A DNA stretch of 64,000 bases, taken from contig CAZLDS010000008.1 of assembly GCA_964558395.1 (NCBI GenBank), positions 16,634-80,633 on the forward strand, in the 5' to 3' direction. Positions 8,076 to 16,299 of the stretch are shown in pieces. The position numbers and the translations under genes are program-made. This DNA comes from CSP1-5 sp964558395 (GTDB lineage Bacteria; Methylomirabilota; Methylomirabilia; Methylomirabilales; CSP1-5). The notes under the pieces are model-generated. The model searched no databases. It had not been told where the DNA came from and worked only from the letters and a program-made list of their open reading frames with translations. Within the stretch, counting starts at the first letter, position 1; each line of letters starts with the position of its first letter.

Positions 8076-9182
8076 ATGCATCGCTTTCGCACACTTCACT
8101 TGGTATTCCTGCTGCTTATGCTCGGACTCTCCGCCAGCCCCGAGGCCGAAGCCTACCGCCGCGCCTTGCCCGGCTACCGATTTCAGTTCCCCCAGGATCA
8201 CTTCAGTCATCCCGACTTCAAGACCGAATGGTGGTATTACACCGGCCATCTGCGGACGACTGACGGGGAACGGTATGGATACCAGGTGACCTTCTTCCGT
8301 GTCGGGACCGATCAGGGCGGGAACGCGGCGAACCCGTCCCGTTGGACGGTACGGCACCTCTTTCTCGCTCACTTCGCCATCTCGGATCTGAACCGTCAGC
8401 AATTCCACTTTACCGATCGGTTCAACCGAGGTGCACTAGGGAACGCCGGAGCTAGCACGGAGGTCCTGAAGGTCTGGAACGGCGATTGGCATCTTCAGGC
8501 GGACGGGACCGCTCTTCGCTTGCAGGCCCAGGATGACAAATATGCGGTTGACTTGGCCCTGAAACCGGTCAAGGCGCCAGTGGTGCACGGCGAAGAGGGG
8601 GTGAGCCAGAAGGGCGAAGGTGCAGGCTACGCCTCGCACTACTATTCGATCACTCGCCTCAAGACCACCGGCACGATAACCGTCAACGGCCAGACGAGGG
8701 AGGTCAAGGGGTGGAGCTGGATGGACCATGAGTTCGGCAGCAGCCAGCTCCGTGAAGAGCAGGAGGGCTGGGATTGGTTTGGCCTTCAACTCGATAATGG
8801 CGTGGAATTGATGTTCTATCTCATGCGGCGGGAAGGGGGGCGGCCCGATCCGCATTCGGGTGGCACTCTGATTCTGCCGGACGGAACCTCCTTTCCCCTG
8901 ACCCTCTCGCAGGTCGAGGTCCGACCGACCGGGACCTGGAAGAGTCCTCGAAGTCAGGCCACGTATCCGATGGGATGGGAAATCGAGATTCCGCTCCATG
9001 AGGTCTCCCTTACCGTAACCCCGAGGTTTCCTGACCAGGAGCTGGACACGCGAAAGAGCACCCGTGTCATCTACTGGGAGGGGAGTGTCGAGATAAAGGG
9101 ACGATACCAAGGAACCGCGGTGGCCGGTCAGGGATATGTGGAACTGACCGGTTACGCGGCGAAATTCAATATGGAGATCTAG
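8076..9182 (+). CDS. secreted lipocalin-like protein, AttH/CrtC (carotenoid 1,2-hydratase) family
   Basis: 368 residues with an N-terminal signal peptide (residues 1-26, LVFLLLMLGLSASPEAEAY). The conserved early block FKTEWWYYTGHL and the later GWSWMDHEFGSSQL are hallmarks of the two-lipocalin AttH fold; the WMDHEFG block includes the residues thought to line the pocket. Relatives are encoded beside FtsX-type permeases and ATPases, where they may handle an exported lipophilic compound; true CrtC enzymes hydrate carotenoids, but no carotenoid genes are here. It is the first gene of a three-gene run: its TAG is followed directly by the thioesterase ATG. Confidence 0.85.
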   Translation: MHRFRTLHLVFLLLMLGLSASPEAEAYRRALPGYRFQFPQDHFSHPDFKTEWWYYTGHLRTTDGERYGYQVTFFRVGTDQGGNAANPSRWTVRHLFLAHFAISDLNRQQFHFTDRFNRGALGNAGASTEVLKVWNGDWHLQADGTALRLQAQDDKYAVDLALKPVKAPVVHGEEGVSQKGEGAGYASHYYSITRLKTTGTITVNGQTREVKGWSWMDHEFGSSQLREEQEGWDWFGLQLDNGVELMFYLMRREGGRPDPHSGGTLILPDGTSFPLTLSQVEVRPTGTWKSPRSQATYPMGWEIEIPLHEVSLTVTPRFPDQELDTRKSTRVIYWEGSVEIKGRYQGTAVAGQGYVELTGYAAKFNMEI

Positions 9183-9689
9183 ATGGACCTGCCACTAAAT
9201 CTGACAAGCGATGAGAAAAATCTCCTGGAACGATTTCGATCCCTCGAGGACGAGGGACGGGCCGAACTTTTGGCTCTCAGCGACAGGCTGGCGGTCGCCC
9301 GGCAGAAGAAAAAGGCTCCCCACTATCGGGACCTCATTGGCGAAGAAGTGGTGCGCAGGGAGAGCGGCGACACCGAGGTCCTGCTCACAGTGCGACCTTT
9401 TGTATTAAACCGCAACGGGATGGTGCATGGAGGCGTGATCTGCACGCTGATGGACGAAGCGATCGGCTGGGCGGCCCACAACACCCTAGGGGAAGGAGGA
9501 CAGACAGTCACCGCTGAGCTCAAGATCAACTTCCTCACGGCGGCCACACGCGGGACTCTCACTGGCCACGGACGCGTCATCCGGAAAGGAAAACATCTCA
9601 TTGTTGGGCAGGGGAACATCCTCGATCAAGAGGGAAATCTGCTGGCCCACGGCCTCGGGACCTGGATGATTGTCGATCCCGGCACCTGA
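9183..9689 (+). CDS. PaaI-type hotdog-fold acyl-CoA thioesterase
   Basis: 168 residues. The hotdog core occupies about residues 55-160, with the signature HGGVICTLMDEAIGW (the central helix with the catalytic Asp/Glu position) and the strand TAELKINFL. A helical extension of about 50 residues precedes it. It should hydrolyse an acyl- or aryl-CoA thioester in the cytoplasm; the substrate is unknown. The start abuts the preceding stop codon, and the next gene starts 11 bases after its end, so the three genes form one transcript. A lipocalin and a thioesterase together hint at handling a fatty or aromatic compound. Confidence 0.85.
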   Translation: MDLPLNLTSDEKNLLERFRSLEDEGRAELLALSDRLAVARQKKKAPHYRDLIGEEVVRRESGDTEVLLTVRPFVLNRNGMVHGGVICTLMDEAIGWAAHNTLGEGGQTVTAELKINFLTAATRGTLTGHGRVIRKGKHLIVGQGNILDQEGNLLAHGLGTWMIVDPGT

Positions 9690-9700
9690 AGGAGGCGTAC

Positions 9701-10474
9701 GTGAAGCAAGATCATCAGAAGGTACCCGAACGTTCATTGGAGCTCATCGTCCTTGGGTCAGGCGATGCCTTTGGTAGCGGTGGACGGAATCAGCCGGCTT
9801 TCCTCGTGAATCTCTCCTCGAGGGCGATTCTCCTGGATTGCGGGGCTACAACTCTCATCGCGCTGAACCGGCTTGGCCTGGATCCGGGCTCGATCGAAAC
9901 CGTCATCTTGAGCCACTTGCATGGGGACCACATCGCGGGTATTCCGTTTCTCTTCCTTCAATACCAGTTCCTTACGCGTCTCCAGGGGCCCCTGGTCATT
10001 GCAGGCCCTCCGCGAACCGAAGAACGCGTGGAAGCACTCTGGGAGTTCATGTACAAAGAGACCCACGACATGATTGAACGGCGGTTCCCGACTCAGTATC
10101 TGGAACTCGCGCCAAACAACTGGACGCCGGTCGGACCTGTCGAGGTCCTCCCCCTGGAGCTGAAGCATCATCATCGGGAAATCGCCTACGGATACAAGAT
10201 AAAGGTTGGGGGAAAGGTCCTGGGTTATTCGGGTGATACCGAGTGGACGGATGCACTCGTTAAACTCGCCGACGGCTGCGACCTCTTCATCTGCGAGTCT
10301 TACCTGTACGAACGAAAGCTGCCGTTTCACACGAGCTACAAAGAGATCCAGGCGCATCGGTCTGCACTGAACTGCAAGCGCCTGCTCCTCACCCATCTGC
10401 ACGCCGATGCCCTAGCCCACATTGATGATATCTCGGACGAGGTAGCTTACGACGGCATGCGTATTCTTCTGTAG
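9701..10474 (+). CDS. RNase Z-like metallo-beta-lactamase-fold hydrolase
   Basis: 257 residues starting at GTG 9701 with GGAGG 8 bases upstream. The MBL fold shows SHLHGDHIAG (metal ligands H-x-H-x-D-H), the late GYSGDTEWTDAL aspartate and the final histidine in LLLTHLHADA. The opening LGSGDAFGSGGRNQPAFL is typical of the RNase Z/PhnP/arylsulfatase-like branch rather than of beta-lactamases. It lacks the long exosite arm of a true tRNase Z, so a phosphodiesterase or other small-molecule hydrolase role is more likely. It is the last gene of the lipocalin-thioesterase operon and converges on the DUF169 gene. Confidence 0.8.
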   Translation: MKQDHQKVPERSLELIVLGSGDAFGSGGRNQPAFLVNLSSRAILLDCGATTLIALNRLGLDPGSIETVILSHLHGDHIAGIPFLFLQYQFLTRLQGPLVIAGPPRTEERVEALWEFMYKETHDMIERRFPTQYLELAPNNWTPVGPVEVLPLELKHHHREIAYGYKIKVGGKVLGYSGDTEWTDALVKLADGCDLFICESYLYERKLPFHTSYKEIQAHRSALNCKRLLLTHLHADALAHIDDISDEVAYDGMRILL

Positions 10475-10492
10475 TCCCTGCCTTCAAGAAGC

Positions 10493-11284
10493 CTATGGCG
10501 ATTTCTTCCCCTGCCCTTCCCACAGCGGAAACAGGGCCATGTATTTCTCGGGGAAAGTGGCTTCGTACCGAAGATACGAGGGGGTCGGGTAGCGATGGCC
10601 AGCCTTGTGGGTCTCTCGAAGCCCCTCAAGGATCTCGGAGAGGCGGCCGTAGGGAATCGAGAAGGCCATCTCGTCATCCTGTACTTGGGCGAAGATCCGA
10701 TCTCCGGAGCACGGGAGGATGACGTTACACTCCCGGGTCTTGATCGGCGTCACAATCAGGTCAGCGCAGTCCAGGCGCCCGCCGAAGGAAGAGGTGAGCT
10801 TTCCTCCTCGGTGCCAGAGCGCGGCTTGGACCAGGCGCATGATCTGCGCAGCGTTACCATAGAGGCAAACGACCTCTGGAATGAAGTTCGCCCTGTGTAG
10901 CGGCGCCATCAAGATCGTCCGATAACGGCCAGGCGCGTGCCGATCCACGGCTGCTTCCGACCGCGCACCCGCCTCCGCAGTGGCGGTATACATCCCCTCA
11001 CAAAGGTTTCCCTGAGTATAAATGGGAAGGGGCTTGTCCAATCCCAGCACCAGCACCCCTAACGAGCACTGCATATCCTCCTTGGCCATCGCGATCGTCC
11101 ACCCATAACGCCGCACCATATTGTAGCCTTGGCAGGTGGAGAAGCGGCGTTTCACATCCCGCAAAGGGCGGCGAGCCTTCTCCGGGATTGGCTCGCCGCC
11201 TGGGAGCATCTTTATGGCAATGGGATAGCTCTGGAGCAGCAGATACTCCATGAGTGTGTCGTGGGCCTGCTTCAGCTCTTCCAT
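10493..11284 (-). CDS. DUF169 family protein
   Basis: 263 residues matching DUF169 along its length, with conserved cysteines in RRFSTCQGYNMVRRYG, EDMQCSLG, NLCEGMYT and GGRLDCADLI. These could bind a metal or Fe-S centre, but the biochemical role of DUF169 is not established. The family is common in anaerobes, archaea and deep-branching bacteria. The start ATG at 11284 has a GGAGGAAAAGTC upstream. It is monocistronic and convergent with the RNase-Z-like gene; only 18 bases separate them and I see no terminator there. Confidence 0.85.
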   Translation of the reverse strand: MEELKQAHDTLMEYLLLQSYPIAIKMLPGGEPIPEKARRPLRDVKRRFSTCQGYNMVRRYGWTIAMAKEDMQCSLGVLVLGLDKPLPIYTQGNLCEGMYTATAEAGARSEAAVDRHAPGRYRTILMAPLHRANFIPEVVCLYGNAAQIMRLVQAALWHRGGKLTSSFGGRLDCADLIVTPIKTRECNVILPCSGDRIFAQVQDDEMAFSIPYGRLSEILEGLRETHKAGHRYPTPSYLRYEATFPEKYMALFPLWEGQGKKSP

Positions 11285-11554
11285 GACTTTTCCTCCTCCC
11301 TTCCCCTTGTACAGACCGCATCTTCACCTGAAGTGAGCATACACCATTGCCCGTTTTGAACGTTCATCTTTTTCACGTCTACGGCTGGTTACGCGTCATG
11401 GGTGGACTGGCGAAGAGGAAACGAGCCGGATGGCCCGAACTGGGTTCAGGGTTGGTTGTTTTGTGGCCTGATTAGCAGAGTGCCTTACAATGCACAAATA
11501 CCGACGGAGCGGCAGCATGCGGAGAGCATAGACGGGTAAAGATATTGATCTGAT

Positions 11555-11983
11555 TCAGATATCCTCGACGACGTCCACGACCACGTAAGTGTGCATATTC
11601 ATGAGCACCACGTCAACCCCCACTCGCAGTCGGACGTAGCCTTCGGGCAAGGACGACAGCTGCATTTCCAGCTCGTGGGGCAGGCGCTTTCCCTCGAGTC
11701 CCGGCGGGAGGTGGCCACGCCGCTGAACCTGCTTTTGCAACCCGGGTGGGAGGGAGGACCGCTTGGCGAGACCGGGGGGGAGATGACGATGGTAATACTC
11801 CCGGATGAGACTCCGGTCCCGGTCGCTGAAAGCCACTTCCACATGCGTATTTTTTTCGTGAACAACAACCCTGCCTGAAGTGCTGGGATACGTCGTACAT
11901 CCAGCGACAATACCGACAGCGAAGATTCCCAGCAGGGCGACGAGGCCCCTTGCAATCGGTTTCTCTTCCATTTTGACCTCCAT
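11555..11983 (-). CDS. small RcnB-like lipoprotein with LPPGL repeats
   Basis: The ATG at 11983 has GGAGG 7 bases upstream; a second ATG at 11971 also has a good GGAGGTC site, so the start is one of these two. The N-terminus is a lipoprotein signal with lipobox VGIVAGC. The mature part holds DRDRSLIREYY followed by spaced repeats of LPPGL (RHLPPGL, SSLPPGL, GHLPPGL, then RLPHEL and LPEGY), and ends with VVVDVVEDI. This pattern is seen in RcnB-like/YH-box periplasmic proteins of unknown role. It should sit in the periplasm attached to a membrane. No partner gene is evident. Confidence 0.7.
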   Translation of the reverse strand: MEVKMEEKPIARGLVALLGIFAVGIVAGCTTYPSTSGRVVVHEKNTHVEVAFSDRDRSLIREYYHRHLPPGLAKRSSLPPGLQKQVQRRGHLPPGLEGKRLPHELEMQLSSLPEGYVRLRVGVDVVLMNMHTYVVVDVVEDI

Positions 11984-12368
11984 CCTGTCCCCTCCATGGA
12001 CTAGAATGAGTCCAAAGGAAAATGAAGCTTGTGTTCGGACGGAGGTCAGATTGCAAAGTCGGTGCCAAACTTGAATGCAAAGCACCAGGCTCAGGCATCA
12101 TCCGGTCTGAAGAATGGCACCTGCCCCTGGGAGCGAGGAGGAACCCAACACGGCACCCACAGGGCCCGCACCGACAACGTGACAGTCGGCCCGCTGCACT
12201 TCACGAATGTCCTCACTCATCTCATTCTGTCCGGGAAGTTCCCGCCCGTTCCTCTTGTCAAGGCTAATCTGTCGAGTCAATTATCATGCACTACTGAAAG
12301 ATGATTTTTGGTAGAATACAGCCGCAGGCGGCCAGATCCGAGGAGCCTTATCGGAAGGAGAACAACTG
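11984..12368. other. intergenic stretch of about 385 bases between divergent genes
   Basis: It must hold the promoters of the lipoprotein gene (minus) and the cobalamin adenosyltransferase gene (plus). A TAGAAT at 12312-12317 is a possible -10 box for the latter, but no good -35 is paired with it. I see no cobalamin riboswitch fold that I could defend. Confidence 0.35.
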
Positions 12369-12932
12369 ATGCCTCGAATCACAAAGGTCTACACCCGGAC
12401 GGGGGATGATGGCACAACGAGCCTTGGGACCCGGCAGCGTGTTTCCAAAGACTCGCTCCGTATCGAGGCCTATGGGACCGTCGATGAGCTGAACTCCCAT
12501 ATCGGAGTCGCCATCGCGGTCGGCGTCGACAAGGTCCTTTCAAAAGAGTTGGCGCGGATCCAAAACGATTTGTTTCACCTTGGCTCCGACCTGTGCATTC
12601 CTGAAGAAGACAAAATGCACCTCAAGGTACCGCAGATTGAACAGCGCCACGTCGATGCACTCGAGCAGTTAATGGATCGCCTATCGACGGACCTCACGCC
12701 TCTGGAAAATTTCATCCTCCCCGGCGGGTCAGCCGCCGCCGCACACCTCCACGTTGCGCGTACCGTGTGCCGCCGCACCGAACGACTCGTGATCGCCCTA
12801 AGCCGCAAAGAGACAATCGGGGCCCTCGCCGTGAAGTACCTGAACCGCCTCTCCGATGCGCTGTTCGTCATGGCTCGGTACGACAATATGCGGCGAGGCA
12901 TACAGGATATCACCTGGGACAGTAAGGCATGA
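12369..12932 (+). CDS. cob(I)alamin adenosyltransferase, PduO type
   Basis: 187 residues, full length for the PduO/MMAB family. The N-terminal ATP-binding motif is TRTGDDGTTSLGT, then KDSLRIEAYGTVDELNSHIG; the C-terminal half has the FILPGGS and ARTVCRRTER helices with the conserved Arg-rich site. It transfers adenosyl from ATP to cob(I)alamin, making coenzyme B12 in the cytoplasm. GGAAGGAG lies 6 bases upstream of the ATG. It overlaps queC by four bases (ATGA), an unusual pairing since the two pathways are unrelated. Confidence 0.92.
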   Translation: MPRITKVYTRTGDDGTTSLGTRQRVSKDSLRIEAYGTVDELNSHIGVAIAVGVDKVLSKELARIQNDLFHLGSDLCIPEEDKMHLKVPQIEQRHVDALEQLMDRLSTDLTPLENFILPGGSAAAAHLHVARTVCRRTERLVIALSRKETIGALAVKYLNRLSDALFVMARYDNMRRGIQDITWDSKA

Positions 12933-13552
12933 GGGGCAAGCGAAGCCTCGTCCTCTTCAGTGGGGGGGTGGATAGTTCTACACTGCTCGCCGGGGAGGTC
13001 AAGGAAAGTTTCGACGTCGTGCCGGTGCACATCAATTATGGCCAGCGGGGCGCCCGCATGGAGCGACGAAGTTGCGAGGCGCAAGCTCGTGCCGCCTGCG
13101 TGACATTGGAAAGCCTCGATGCCTCTGCCCTCGGCACCGGCTTTCGAGAACGGGCCAAAAAGGACCGCGACACTCCCTTTCCCCATCGGAATCTCGTGAT
13201 CCTTGCGATTGCCCTTTCATACGCTCACGAGCGACATTGTACGCGCATCTGTCTTTCGATTAATCGTGATGATACCGAAGATCACCCAGCCTCAACGGTA
13301 GCATTCATTGAATCGTTCCGGGCAATGGCAGCGACGCTGGACAAGCGATTTGAGATCGCGACACCCCTGATTGCTCTCCGAAAGCACGAGGTGGTGCGCC
13401 TCGGCGCGAGTCTCGGCGTGGACTTCTCGAAAACCTACAGCTGCCTTGTGGGGAGCGAGCAGCACTGCGGGACCTGCGCGCAGTGCACCGCGCGCCAGCG
13501 CGCCTTCAGCCGAGCCGACATCTCCGAACCAGGGGAATGGTACGCCCGCTGA
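12929..13552 (+). CDS. queC: 7-cyano-7-deazaguanine synthase
   Basis: 207 residues. The PP-loop SGGVDSSTLLAG binds ATP, PVHINYGQRG follows, and the C-terminal zinc site is YSCLVGSEQHCGTCAQC with R and AF after it. QueC converts carboxydeazaguanine to preQ0 for queuosine. It is slightly short of the usual 220-230 residues but all motifs are present. No other queuosine gene (queD, queE, queF) is nearby. The ATG overlaps the preceding stop (ATGA), so translation is coupled to the adenosyltransferase gene. Confidence 0.9.
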   Translation: MRGKRSLVLFSGGVDSSTLLAGEVKESFDVVPVHINYGQRGARMERRSCEAQARAACVTLESLDASALGTGFRERAKKDRDTPFPHRNLVILAIALSYAHERHCTRICLSINRDDTEDHPASTVAFIESFRAMAATLDKRFEIATPLIALRKHEVVRLGASLGVDFSKTYSCLVGSEQHCGTCAQCTARQRAFSRADISEPGEWYAR

Positions 13553-13583
13553 AGTCGCTCGGGAGCTGCACTTCGGGAACGAT

Positions 13584-15401
13584 TTAGCGGCGGCGTTCGA
13601 GGGTTGTGGAGGCGCGAAGCTCCTGGCCGTTCCGCAGAAAGACCACCTCGACTTTGTCCCCGGCGCGCTTCGATCGCAAAACAAACACGAGATCGTGAAG
13701 ATTCTTGATACGCACCCCGGCCATTTGCACCAGAACATCCCCAGCTTGCAGGCCAGCCTTTTCTGCTGGGCTTCCCGGGCGGATCCCGCTCAGCCGAACA
13801 CCCTGTCCCTCCTGAGATCCGAAATCGGGGATCGAGCCAAAGTAGGCTCCGTACCCGCGACCTCCGCCGGCCCGCGGGGGTTCCTCGACCCGGACATACG
13901 TGACCGACTCGGACCGATTGGCCAGACGATCGATGACCTGATACACCAGCCAGGTTACGTCCGCAAGCCCTTCGCCGTTGATCTTATCCACCGTGTCTGA
14001 AGGCCGGTGATAGTCGGCATGCGGACCCGTGAAGAAAAAGACCACCGGAACGTTCCGGGAATAAAAACTGGTGTGATCCGACGGACCGTATCCCCCCGCG
14101 CCAGCCTTGAGGGTCAAGTCGCGGCCCCGATTGACCTCCTCGATAAGCGCGGCAAACTCTTTCCCCGTTTTGACGCCGAAGACATACAGAGTGCGATGTG
14201 TGAGGCGGCCGATCATGTCGAGATTGACCATCGCCACCGTCTTCTGCAATGGGATGGGGGGCGATTTCACATAATAGGAAGAGCCAACAATCCCGAGCTC
14301 CTCCGCTGAAAAAGCCGCAAAAACCAAAGTCCGCTTGCCCCCACCACGGCTCGCAAAGGCTTTTGCCAGCAGGATCAGACCCGCCGTCCCTGAAGCATTG
14401 TCATCCGCGCCGGGGTGAATTTCACCATACCGAGACGAGGCAAGAGAGTACTCCCCCCCGAGGCCCAGGTGATCGTAGTGGGCACCGACGACGATGGCCG
14501 TCTCTCGCAGGGCGCGATCTGACCCCGGCAGGATTCCGATGATATTGGCGGCTGTTCCCCGCTCTTCAATTAGCTCCACCTGGATTGCGGCGCGGACCCC
14601 CGGGATCGGAACGCTGTGCGGTTGAAGAGTCCGATCGATCTCGCGTTGTAATTGGGTCACGGTCTTCCCGGTGGATTTGAGGAGTCCATCGGCCACCTGC
14701 CGCATGGCATTCACCGCGACGATGCCAGCCCGGCTTCCACCCGCTACCCCCCGTATAGCAAACATCTCTTCCGGCTCACCCCGATGAGTGAGTGGATCTT
14801 CCACGACAATCAAGGCCCGCGCTCCATGTTCCCTGGCATTGATGGCTTTGTAGCGAACTTCGGTATACCGATAAGCGTTGGGATCCCGAAAGGGGCTCCT
14901 TTCGTCTTTCTCGCGCGGCTCATGGGTCATGACGAGAACAATCTTACCGGTCACATCAACGCCGGTATAATCATCGTAGTTCAGTTCGGGCGCGGTGATC
15001 CCGTACCCCACAAAGACCACCTCGCCCTCCGCCGTGCCATCGTCGGAGAAACCAAAAGGTGTAAAGAGTTCTTCGGAGACAGCTTCTCCCTCCTTTGTAT
15101 TTGATTCCCCCGTCATCCGCATGTGCGTCTTCGCGCCGACCCTCAAACCGGTGATCACCGGAAAAGGCTGTCGGTATCCTTCTGTTCCACCAGGTTTGAG
15201 CCCCGCCTCTTGGAAATCCCGGATGATGTGGTCCGCTGCGCGCTCAAGGCCCGGCGTACCGACCCCCCGGCCAGTCATCTCCGGGGATGCCAGAATCCGG
15301 ACCTCTTCAAGGAGCGCCCCCGCCGTAATAACCTCCTCGCCTGCAGTCGCCGCCGTCAATAGCGGCACGAGCAGAGTCAGTATGATCACCTCTCGTCGCA
15401 T
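13584..15401 (-). CDS. secreted M28 family metallopeptidase with PA insert and C-terminal PDZ domain
   Basis: The ATG at 15401 has GAGGAGG 5 bases upstream and starts a signal peptide (MRREVIILTLLVPLL, cleavage near ATAGEE); I prefer it to the ATG at 15419. The zinc-aminopeptidase core has GAHYDHLGLG (first ligand), HPGADDNASGTAG (bridging Asp), SAEELGIVGS (catalytic Glu-Glu), a further MVNLDMIGR and YGPSDHTSFY (last ligand). A PA-like insert spans about residues 110-240. A PDZ domain occupies the last 85 residues (GIRPGSPAEKAGLQAGD). The 605-residue length fits. It probably trims peptides in the periplasm. Confidence 0.9.
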   Translation of the reverse strand: MRREVIILTLLVPLLTAATAGEEVITAGALLEEVRILASPEMTGRGVGTPGLERAADHIIRDFQEAGLKPGGTEGYRQPFPVITGLRVGAKTHMRMTGESNTKEGEAVSEELFTPFGFSDDGTAEGEVVFVGYGITAPELNYDDYTGVDVTGKIVLVMTHEPREKDERSPFRDPNAYRYTEVRYKAINAREHGARALIVVEDPLTHRGEPEEMFAIRGVAGGSRAGIVAVNAMRQVADGLLKSTGKTVTQLQREIDRTLQPHSVPIPGVRAAIQVELIEERGTAANIIGILPGSDRALRETAIVVGAHYDHLGLGGEYSLASSRYGEIHPGADDNASGTAGLILLAKAFASRGGGKRTLVFAAFSAEELGIVGSSYYVKSPPIPLQKTVAMVNLDMIGRLTHRTLYVFGVKTGKEFAALIEEVNRGRDLTLKAGAGGYGPSDHTSFYSRNVPVVFFFTGPHADYHRPSDTVDKINGEGLADVTWLVYQVIDRLANRSESVTYVRVEEPPRAGGGRGYGAYFGSIPDFGSQEGQGVRLSGIRPGSPAEKAGLQAGDVLVQMAGVRIKNLHDLVFVLRSKRAGDKVEVVFLRNGQELRASTTLERRR

Positions 15402-15500
15402 AAACCTCCTCTTCGTCACATCCTCGGCCCTCAGCCCCTCGACAGGCTCGGGGCGGTGGGCATTGTCGAACCGTCCTCAGTCCTCGCCACTGCCCATAGG

Positions 15501-16157
15501 TTATCGCCTTCTCGTCACGCCCACTTTCGCGCAGTACTGCTCCAGGGGGCACCGGCTGCAGAGCGGGGAGATCGGTTTGCAGACGTTTTGGCCGAAACTC
15601 ACCAACAAGTCGTTGAACACCATCCAGTGTCGCCTCGGCAGCGCGCGTCGAAGGGCCTGTTCGGTTTCTTCCGGGTTCCGGGTTTTCACATATCCCCACC
15701 GGTTCGAGATTCGATGGACATGGGTGTCCACACAGATCCCGGGCTTGCCGTAGCCAATCGAGACGACGAGATTCGCCGTCTTCCTGCCGACGCCTTTTAA
15801 CTTCAAGAGCTCATCCAGATCGTCCGGAACCTGGCCCCCGTACCGGTCGATGAGCGTTCGGCAGACCCCCCGGATCACCTTGGCCTTCGTGCGGTAAAAG
15901 CCCACCGGAAAAATCAGTCGTGCGATCGTTTTCTCGCGCAGCTTGAGGATACCTGCCGGAGTGTGCGCACGGGCGAAGAGGCGGGCAGAGGCTTGACCGG
16001 TGACCTCGTCCTTGGTCCGGAGGCTCAGGAGACACGAAATGAGAATCCGAAAGGGATCCTGCGAATCCTCGGCCACCTGTCCGACCGCGGTAGGATCCCA
16101 GCGCCTCACTTCTCGTTTCAGGGTGCGAACAATTGCGTGAATATCGGTGGCTTTCAT
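15501..16157 (-). CDS. nth: endonuclease III
   Basis: A frame is open to 16307, but the conserved protein begins at the ATG at 16157, giving 218 residues as expected for Nth. It has SCLLSLRTKD (helix lining the lesion pocket), the helix-hairpin-helix LKGVGRKTANLV with catalytic Lys, CVDTHVHRISNR with catalytic Asp, and the C-terminal [4Fe-4S] site C-x6-C-x2-C-x5-C (CKPISPLCSRCPLEQYC). It is a DNA glycosylase/AP lyase for oxidised pyrimidines. It lies 142 bases after the ABC permease operon on the same strand. Confidence 0.93.
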   Translation of the reverse strand: MKATDIHAIVRTLKREVRRWDPTAVGQVAEDSQDPFRILISCLLSLRTKDEVTGQASARLFARAHTPAGILKLREKTIARLIFPVGFYRTKAKVIRGVCRTLIDRYGGQVPDDLDELLKLKGVGRKTANLVVSIGYGKPGICVDTHVHRISNRWGYVKTRNPEETEQALRRALPRRHWMVFNDLLVSFGQNVCKPISPLCSRCPLEQYCAKVGVTRRR

Positions 16158-16299
16158 CGCCGCTGCACTCGGATGGCGTTCATCATAGCCGACCTGAGGG
16201 GAGCCGACAACGCCTTTACGGAACCTCCGGTGGGGGAAGGGTGGCGCCCTTTCGCCTGTAGAGGGTAGAGCCGGAGGCGGGCCGGGAGAATCGATAGCC

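Noticed and set aside
12086..12368. Cobalamin riboswitch before the adenosyltransferase gene
   Set aside because: I looked for the conserved B12-box and could not find it; the spacer shows no defensible fold.
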